This document shows, piece by piece, positions 1 through 4,089 of a DNA stretch of 6,656 nt. This DNA is from an uncultured Lewinella sp. (GTDB lineage: Bacteria; Bacteroidota; Bacteroidia; Chitinophagales; Saprospiraceae). Made by a program: the position numbers and the translations under genes. How positions within the stretch are numbered: the first letter of the stretch is position 1; every line of letters begins with the position of its first letter. The stretch lies in assembly GCA_938021455.1 (NCBI GenBank), contig CALIGP010000311.1, positions 1 through 6,656 on the forward strand, given 5' to 3'. The notes under the pieces were generated by a model, which saw only the letters and a program-made list of their open reading frames with translations, was not told where the DNA came from and searched no databases.

Positions 1-117
1 CGTCTAAAAGCTGCGCAGCAGCGTCTACAAGAAACAGAAGCGAAGCAACCTGTTTCGTTTAATCATCCGGTAGGAGGCCCACAATCGTCTTCCGCAAATC
101 ACTGCGGTATTCTGTAG
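1..117 (+). CDS. Possible 3' end of an upstream plus-strand gene (partial)
   Basis: Frame 1 is open from the window edge for 38 codons to a TAG at 115-117. The first 20 or so residues (RLKAAQQRLQETEAKQPVSF) are hydrophilic and helix-like, as in a genuine protein tail. The last third runs antisense across the 3' end of the AraC-type gene and looks less protein-like, so a real gene here would overlap its convergent neighbour by 59 bases. The family cannot be recognised from so little sequence. It may equally be non-coding downstream sequence of the regulator gene. Confidence 0.25.
   Translation, partial: RLKAAQQRLQETEAKQPVSFNHPVGGPQSSSANHCGIL
31..56 (-). terminator. Weak candidate terminator hairpin after the AraC-type gene
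   Basis: GAAACAG at 31-37 and CTGTTTC at 50-56 form a 7-bp stem with a 12-base loop, just beyond the minus-strand stop codon at 59-61. Read on the minus strand, the hairpin is followed only by TTG and no T-run, so it is a poor intrinsic terminator. Its position is its main support. Confidence 0.3.
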
Positions 118-958
118 GCGTTCTTCCGGTGTGCTTTTTAAAAGCCCGGTTAAACTGACTAAGAGAGTTAAAACCACTATCGTAGGCTACTTCAGCAATC
201 GTGGAGTGTTCATCGCCCAACAGCTTACAAGCATACACGATCCGGAAGTTATTGAGATAAGTAATAAAGGTTTTGCCCGTTACCTTCTTAAAGTAGCGGC
301 AAAAAGCAGGAACCGTCATGGAAGCCACCTTCGCGATTTCCGTGAGGGGCATTTCATCCCGGAAGTTTTCGCTGATGTACTGCTGCACGTCATTGAAACG
401 ATCATAGCCGTGTGTAGCTATTTGCAGATGGAACCCATCGGCATTCAGCGATTCGAACTCTTCGCTTACCGCCAGATTTTGCAGAATATCAACCAATAAT
501 AACAAACGACTAAGCGGATCAAGATCGATCAAGCGCTCCAGACGAGATCCCTGGACAGTTCGGGTAAGCCCTCCGAAGGAGAGTCCGTTTCTGGCCCGAT
601 CCATAAGGTCGCTCACTCCACGCATCTCTGGCAAGTTGAGAAAGTCGGCGGATGGAAAGTCGGTAGCAAACTGCACGACCGTCTCTGCTTTGTTTCCGGT
701 AAATCGATCCGTAAACCCCCAGTGAGGCAGGTTGGAGCCAATAAGAATTAACTCACCATCCCGGTAGTGGGAGACATGGCTACCTACGTGCCGACGGCCA
801 TGGCCACCGCGCACATAAACGAGTTCCAACTCCGGGTGATAATGCCAGTTAGGCAACTTATTCACTCGGCTGGAAGGATCAGCATAGTGCTTCACTAGAA
901 AGGATGCACCTGGTTGTGGCATTACCCGCTCTAATACGGGTGTGTTATTTAGTTCCAT
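59..958 (-). CDS. AraC-family transcriptional regulator with N-terminal cupin sensor domain
   Basis: This is a cytoplasmic DNA-binding regulator. Counted from the ATG at 958 it has 299 residues. The N-terminal half carries a cupin-type sensor fold: the WHYHPELELVYV strand with its HxH pair, then a GELILIGSNLPHW strand, typical of AraC proteins that sense a small ligand such as a sugar. The C-terminal 100 residues hold the double helix-turn-helix: first helix pair around MPLTEIAKVASMTVPAFCRYF, second around TIAEVAYDSGFNSLSQFNRAF, ending in the GRTPTEYR signature. Family length is usually 280-300. A GTG at 980-982 would add eight residues (MFLSEFSP). I prefer the ATG because it is the standard codon and VLERV...GASF follows as in relatives; neither start has a clear ribosome binding site. 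The gene is divergent from the exported-protein gene at 1299. Its ligand and targets cannot be read from the sequence. Confidence 0.93.
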   Translation of the reverse strand: MELNNTPVLERVMPQPGASFLVKHYADPSSRVNKLPNWHYHPELELVYVRGGHGRRHVGSHVSHYRDGELILIGSNLPHWGFTDRFTGNKAETVVQFATDFPSADFLNLPEMRGVSDLMDRARNGLSFGGLTRTVQGSRLERLIDLDPLSRLLLLVDILQNLAVSEEFESLNADGFHLQIATHGYDRFNDVQQYISENFRDEMPLTEIAKVASMTVPAFCRYFKKVTGKTFITYLNNFRIVYACKLLGDEHSTIAEVAYDSGFNSLSQFNRAFKKHTGRTPTEYRSDLRKTIVGLLPDD

Positions 959-1298
959 GGGGGAAAATTCTGACAAAAACACTAACGCAAACTATTGATT
1001 GGACGAATCCATACCTCAAAGTAACACTTCAGATGAGATTCGGACGAGTCAGGGTGGCAAACCTTTCTATAAGAGTCAACAGCTTATTTGTGCCACTTAT
1101 CACACATACAAGGGCCAACGAAAGGTCGCACACCGCATATATTATCCTACCAACGCTATTTCTTACCCCTTCAGGTATCAATGGTTAATAAATGCACAGT
1201 GTCTGACAAGATACGCGCGGCAAACAGCGAATATTCGCTCCATCTTTGCATTGCAATGAGGTCGGACATGCACCATTTGTGAATCACTAACCTCTGAA
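959..1298. other. Divergent intergenic region, no convincing gene
   Basis: This stretch separates the AraC-type gene from the plus-strand exported-protein gene and should contain both promoters. Three short overlapping plus-strand open frames occur here, but they overlap one another in different frames, lack family resemblance and have unlikely composition, so I do not call them. On the minus strand, TTACTTTG (plus coordinates 1017-1024) is one base off the Bacteroidota -7 box TAnnTTTG and lies at a suitable distance from the regulator start, but no -33 TTG is well placed. CGAATC at 1004-1009 and GATTCG at 1037-1042 form a spaced inverted repeat that could be an operator half-site pair or chance. 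Confidence 0.4.
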
Positions 1299-1901
1299 AT
1301 GATGAAAATAGTACTTAATCTATTTTGTCTATTGGTTTTCTCTTCCGTAGCAACGGCATCGGTAGATCCACTTGACATTGTCGTCTTGGCAGACCAGTCT
1401 ACCCAGAGTGTCGTCTTCCGAACAACGATCGCTTTTGATCGTACGACAGACTTTGAAATATATAGCTATTCCGGAGACCTTCTCTTTCAAGAAGAGCTGG
1501 CCCCAGGAACTTTTTTAGCCAAACGGTTTAGACAAGACAACTTTGGCCCAGGCAAGTATACCGTAATTCTCGCAGACGAGCTAGGAAGAACGGAACTACC
1601 CATAACGATCAGTAGTAACAATATTTCTACGAATCGGGATTTGGCCCTGCGGACACAGTTTCCGGTCGTTGACCTGAATAGTAGTGGTGTATTAGTGGTT
1701 AATTGCCGCAATAAGCCCTGCCGTCGGATCAGCCTTCGGTTGACAGACCACGCAGGAGAAGAAATCTTCAGCGAAGAAGTTGATGGCAAGGCCGGCGTTC
1801 GGCGTTCCTACCAACTGAATCAATTGGCCGCGGGAGATTATCTCGTCACCATCTCGTCGAAAGACGTACAGAACTATACAGCAGCCATTACGCTGCGATA
1901 A
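1299..1901 (+). CDS. Exported protein with two tandem beta-domains, function unknown
   Basis: The 200-residue product begins with a signal peptide: Lys3, a hydrophobic core IVLNLFCLLVFSS, and an ATA|S cleavage site after residue 20, so it is exported. The mature part contains two related units. Residues about 51-104 run from FEIYSYSGDLLFQEEL to GPGKYTVIL; residues about 143-199 run from ISLRLTDHAGEEIFSEEV to AAGDYLVTI and TAAITL. Both follow the pattern strand, turn D/G, strand, then G-x-Y-x-V-x-I, which resembles DUF3244 and type IX secretion C-terminal sorting domains. Whether the last unit works as a sorting signal is uncertain. Two cysteines (136 and 141) sit just before the second unit. 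A second Met follows immediately, so the start may be 1302. The gene has its own terminator and appears monocistronic. No enzymatic motif is visible. Confidence 0.8.
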   Translation: MMKIVLNLFCLLVFSSVATASVDPLDIVVLADQSTQSVVFRTTIAFDRTTDFEIYSYSGDLLFQEELAPGTFLAKRFRQDNFGPGKYTVILADELGRTELPITISSNNISTNRDLALRTQFPVVDLNSSGVLVVNCRNKPCRRISLRLTDHAGEEIFSEEVDGKAGVRRSYQLNQLAAGDYLVTISSKDVQNYTAAITLR

Positions 1902-1931
1902 GAATTTTTGCATGATCGACTTTAAGTTTTC

Positions 1932-1968
1932 GCCCCTTCCCGCTTTTTGCCGGAGGGGGCTTTTTTTT
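1932..1968 (+). terminator. Intrinsic terminator of the exported-protein gene
   Basis: GCCCCTTCC at 1932-1940 pairs with GGAGGGGGC at 1952-1960, giving nine base pairs with one G-T wobble. The hairpin is followed directly by eight T residues (1961-1968). It starts 30 bases after the stop codon of the exported-protein gene, the classic Rho-independent layout. Confidence 0.9.
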
Positions 1969-2029
1969 GGTCGAAACTCAAGCCCGCTAGGCAGCTGAAA
2001 CTTCTGGGGGCGCGGGACCGCAGGTGCAG

Positions 2030-2107
2030 GGTTTAGTCGTAGGGTATTCTCTCCCAGTTTTACTACGATTCCGTAGGAATCATTAACGCCCCCCTAGGTT
2101 TAGTCGT
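2030..2107. repeat. Direct repeat GGTTTAGTCGT and small palindromes upstream of the acetyltransferase gene
   Basis: The 11-mer GGTTTAGTCGT occurs at 2030-2040 and again at 2097-2107, 67 bases apart start to start. Between the copies, CTACG at 2063-2067 can pair with CGTAG at 2072-2076 (4-base loop), or, as CTACGA, with TCGTAG at 2037-2042; the two pairings exclude each other. GGGGGCG at 2006-2012 is also complementary to CGCCCCC at 2087-2093. The second repeat copy ends 38 bases before the acetyltransferase start, so these may be regulator sites or leader RNA structure, but no known motif is recognised. Confidence 0.4.
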
Positions 2108-2145
2108 GTAAGGAGCAAAGTCAATACTGTCTTACCTTCACCTCC

Positions 2146-2799
2146 ATGAAGAAGATCACCTTTAAAGATCCCCACCGCCGCCTCCACTTCGATCATTTTC
2201 GGCAAATGGACAGTCCGCATTTTGGCATCACAGCGGACGTGGACATCACGGTGTTTCTCGATTGTGTACGACGATCACCAAGCTTACGATTTACGCCTGC
2301 CATCGTTTACCTCATTACCCAAACAGCCCTGGAGATTGCCCCCTTCTGCTGGCGCATTAGAGGGGAAGAAGTCGTGGCCCATGAAAACCTAAGGCCTAGT
2401 TTCACCGTACCCACTGCCGCGTCTTCCGTCTTTAGCTTTTGTACGGTCCCCTACCTGGAGGATGCCTTCGACTTTCACACCCTCGCCGAAGAGACCATCG
2501 AAGCCATGAAAGAAAACCCCAGTTTTGAAGATGAACCCGGCGCTGATGACTACCTCTTCTTATCCGCTTTCCCCTGGGCTAGTTTCACCAGCATAACCCA
2601 TGCGATGAATAATTCACCTGCCGACAGTATTCCGCGCATTACCTGGGCCAAGTATTACAAAAGGGACCAAAAAGTATTCCTACCACTAGGAGTACAGGCA
2701 CACCATGCCGTAGTTGATGGCAGTGACATCGGTCGGTACTATCAACTCCTCGAGCAAAAATTGAAGAAAAGCAAAAATATTTTTGACAAATTTCTATGA
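2146..2799 (+). CDS. Chloramphenicol acetyltransferase (CAT) family protein
   Basis: The family transfers acetyl from acetyl-CoA to a hydroxyl group, classically the 3-hydroxyl of chloramphenicol, in a cytoplasmic homotrimer whose active sites lie at subunit interfaces. The product has 217 residues, matching the usual 210-220. The catalytic motif HHAVVDG is intact at residues 186-192: His187 corresponds to the general base and Asp191 to the structural aspartate. SAFPWASFTSI (140-150) matches the conserved PW-x-SFTS segment that supplies the oxyanion-stabilising serine. The N-terminal HFDHFRQMDSPHFGITADVDIT also fits the family. An in-frame TAG at 2101-2103 and no other ATG in between fix the start at 2146; no ribosome binding site lies at the right distance. 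Many environmental Bacteroidota carry such homologues without a known resistance role, so the substrate is open. The lysine-rich tail KLKKSKNIFDKFL goes beyond the conserved core. Confidence 0.88.
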   Translation: MKKITFKDPHRRLHFDHFRQMDSPHFGITADVDITVFLDCVRRSPSLRFTPAIVYLITQTALEIAPFCWRIRGEEVVAHENLRPSFTVPTAASSVFSFCTVPYLEDAFDFHTLAEETIEAMKENPSFEDEPGADDYLFLSAFPWASFTSITHAMNNSPADSIPRITWAKYYKRDQKVFLPLGVQAHHAVVDGSDIGRYYQLLEQKLKKSKNIFDKFL

Positions 2800-2955
2800 T
2801 TTTTCACTTTTTTAGCACCAAGCATTATTTGGGCTTAAAATTCACGTTGACAAACATCTATTCATGGATTCTCAAAAAACAGAATAAATTTGGGAAAACG
2901 GTAAACACACTGCTTTCAGCAACTTCCATTGCACCCGCGATCTGCGCCCAAAACA

Positions 2956-2986
2956 TTTGATTATCAGTTACTTCGACATAACTTTA
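2956..2986 (+). promoter_or_regulatory. Candidate Bacteroidota promoter for the CBM48-HhH gene
   Basis: TTTG at 2956-2959 and TAACTTTA at 2979-2986 are separated by 19 bases, which fits the Bacteroidota -33 (TTG) and -7 (TAnnTTTG) elements with one mismatch at the last base. Transcription would start near 2993, leaving a leader of about 67 bases before the ATG at 3060. The 260-base gap it sits in is AT-rich and holds no other gene. Confidence 0.35.
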
Positions 2987-3024
2987 CGTCTAAATTCTAC
3001 GTTAGTGTAAAGAGAACACTATCC

Positions 3025-3063
3025 ATGTCCTTCCAAATTTTAAAAACCACACTATCATTATGA
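3025..3063 (+). CDS. Possible 12-codon leader peptide overlapping the next start
   Basis: ATG at 3025 opens a frame encoding MSFQILKTTLSL and ending in TGA at 3061-3063. The stop overlaps the ATG of the next gene in an ATGA arrangement (3060-3063), a common geometry for translational coupling. There is no recognisable ribosome binding site, and no run of a single amino acid as in attenuation leaders. A short frame like this can easily arise by chance. Confidence 0.2.
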   Translation: MSFQILKTTLSL

Positions 3064-3794
3064 TTAAGAAGTCTCTTGTAAAATCAAAAAATCAGTATAA
3101 GGTCACTTTCGAAGTACCGGCTGATCACATCGGTGCCGGACGCGAAGTACGCGTATTGGCTAGCTTCAATGATTGGAGCTGGGACGGCGGTCTCGTTATG
3201 AAAACCGGTAAAGACAGCTATAAGGCTACCACTGAGTTACCCGCAGGTCACTACCAATTCCGTTACCTTGTTGACGGCTGGGATTGGAAGAACGACGAAA
3301 GCGCCGAAGCCTACACCGACAGCGGATACGGCACGATTAACTGCTGCTTTGCGCTAGATGCCATTGCTGCTAAGAAAGCTGCTCCGAAAAAAGCAGCTGC
3401 TAAGAAAGCTGCCGCACAGCCCGCAGCGAAGAAGGCCGCTCCTGCAAAAAAAGCAGCAGCTAAGCCCGTAGCTAAGAAAGCAGCTCCGAAGAAAGCGGCC
3501 ACCAAGAAGGCTGCGCCCGCTAAAAAAGTCGCTGCGAAGAAAGCGGACGACCTGAAGCGTATCGAAGGTATCGGTCCAAAGATCGCCGGACTACTTAACG
3601 CCGCCAACATTCACACTTTCGCCCAGCTGGGTAAAGCCAGCCCCAAGAAGCTTGCTGATGTACTACAGGCTGCAGGCGCGCGCTTCCGTCTTGCCAAGCC
3701 AGACACCTGGCAAGAGCAGGCCAAACTGGCCGCTGCTGGTAAAGACGCCGAACTGAAAAAACTGCAGGATTCCCTGAAGGGAGGCCGCCGTTAA
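3060..3794 (+). CDS. CBM48 glycogen-binding domain fused by a Lys/Ala-rich linker to a helix-hairpin-helix domain
   Basis: The 244-residue product has three parts. Residues about 10-99 are a CBM48/isoamylase early-set domain very close in pattern to the AMPK-beta glycogen-binding domain: SFNDWS (35-40), LPAGHYQFRYLVDGWDW (60-76) and GTIN (91-94). Trp39, Arg68, Trp74 or Trp76 and Asn94 line up with the sugar-contacting positions of AMPK-beta. Residues 103-161 are a low-complexity linker of AAKKA, APKKA and AAAKK units, strongly basic like histone H1 tails. Residues 163-244 begin DDLKRIEGIGPKIAGLLNAA, a helix-hairpin-helix core, and continue through FAQLGKASPKKLADVL and DTWQEQAKLAAAGKDAELKKLQDSL, as in the C-terminal extension of Bacteroidota L21. 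No enzyme motif and no signal peptide are visible, so it should be cytoplasmic. It lies upstream of glgB but is separated from it by a terminator. Glycogen binding is likely; nucleic-acid or protein binding by the rest is inference. Confidence 0.85.
   Translation: MIKKSLVKSKNQYKVTFEVPADHIGAGREVRVLASFNDWSWDGGLVMKTGKDSYKATTELPAGHYQFRYLVDGWDWKNDESAEAYTDSGYGTINCCFALDAIAAKKAAPKKAAAKKAAAQPAAKKAAPAKKAAAKPVAKKAAPKKAATKKAAPAKKVAAKKADDLKRIEGIGPKIAGLLNAANIHTFAQLGKASPKKLADVLQAAGARFRLAKPDTWQEQAKLAAAGKDAELKKLQDSLKGGRR
3366..3542 (+). repeat. Low-complexity Lys/Ala codon repeat inside the fusion gene
   Basis: This 177-base tract is made of GCT/GCC/GCA/GCG and AAG/AAA codons in imperfect short periods, giving units such as GCTAAGAAAGCTGC. 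It encodes residues 103-161, mostly Ala and Lys with scattered Pro. Synonymous codons vary between units, which suggests the repeat is old or selected at the protein level rather than newly expanded. The opposite strand is open here only as a consequence of the repeat. Confidence 0.85.
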
Positions 3795-3823
3795 CGGTAC
3801 GGATAGGCGTTACCCTTAGTCTA

Positions 3824-3843
3824 AAGAAGACCCCTATCTTCTT
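3824..3843. other. Small AT-rich hairpin after the fusion gene
   Basis: AAGAAGA at 3824-3830 pairs with TCTTCTT at 3837-3843 around a six-base loop. It is 30 bases past the stop codon, but no T-run follows and the stem is AU-rich. At most it is a weak 3'-end structure ahead of the strong terminator further on. Confidence 0.3.
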
Positions 3844-3860
3844 GCTGAGCGACAAGCCTT

Positions 3861-3927
3861 TTAGAGCGTGTCTAAATTTAACACTTTGGGCTACCTGCGC
3901 CAAAAGCTAATTTTAGACACGCTCTTA
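3861..3927. mobile_element. 61-bp MITE-like palindromic element with TTA target duplication
   Basis: The element runs from 3864 to 3924. GAGCGTGTCTAAA at its left end is exactly repeated in inverse as TTTAGACACGCTC at its right end (13 perfect terminal base pairs). After one mismatch, similarity continues inward: reading each end inward gives TTA, then ...CTTTGGGC on the left and ...CTTTTGGCGC on the right. Both ends are flanked by TTA (3861-3863 and 3925-3927), the size expected for a target-site duplication of the TNA type made by some IS5-family groups. No transposase coding remains. It therefore looks like two insertion-sequence ends joined, a non-autonomous miniature element. Assignment to IS5 is inference from the duplication pattern. 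An alternative is a plain stem-loop, but it lacks a T-run and the flanking TTA would then be chance. Confidence 0.6.
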
Positions 3928-3990
3928 GCGATCAGCGTACAGTATTCGGGCAGAACTGCTCCGAATGCTGTATGCTGATCGCTTTTTTTT
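3927..3990 (+). terminator. Long intrinsic terminator between the fusion gene and glgB
   Basis: Bases 3927-3949 (starting AGCGATCAGCG) pair with 3961-3983 (ending CTGATCGCT) over 23 positions, with only two G-T wobbles. The 11-base loop GCAGAACTGCT can add a short inner stem. Eight Ts follow (3983-3990). There is no matching A-run on the left, so it is built to stop plus-strand transcription only. It most likely ends the transcript of the CBM48-HhH gene 132 bases upstream; the MITE-like element now lies between that gene and this hairpin. Confidence 0.9.
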
Positions 3991-4089
3991 GCTGTTAACA
4001 TCTGACAAGTTGATCCGTTAGACTTATGTTAGCAGCTTTATTGGTGATGCGCGAGTAAGCCATTCCATTTTTGAAAATCTTCTCAGCCT

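Noticed and set aside
10..19. Perfect 10-bp palindrome GCTGCGCAGC near the window start
   Set aside because: It has no loop and no T-run, and lies in a possible coding frame with common GCT/GCG/CAG codons; chance is sufficient.
131..499. Plus-strand open frame of 122 codons inside the AraC-type gene
   Set aside because: It is antisense to the conserved helix-turn-helix coding region, and its translation resembles no protein family.
904..1282. Three overlapping plus-strand open frames (904-1188, 999-1259, 1088-1282) in the divergent intergenic region
   Set aside because: They overlap in different frames, have no family resemblance or ribosome binding site, and the first runs into the start of the AraC gene on the other strand.
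3366..3542. Periodic repeat considered as a CRISPR-like or tandem DNA array
   Set aside because: The units are irregular, have no spacers and stay in codon phase, so they are explained by a Lys/Ala-rich protein linker.
3311..3610. Minus-strand open frame rich in Ala and Phe, which looks like a membrane protein
   Set aside because: It is the antisense of the Lys/Ala codon repeat: AAG/AAA reads as CTT/TTT and GCN as NGC, so the hydrophobic character is an artefact.
3595..3903. Minus-strand open frame of 102 codons across the end of the fusion gene and the MITE-like element
   Set aside because: It is antisense to the conserved HhH coding region and continues into non-coding hairpins; no protein features.
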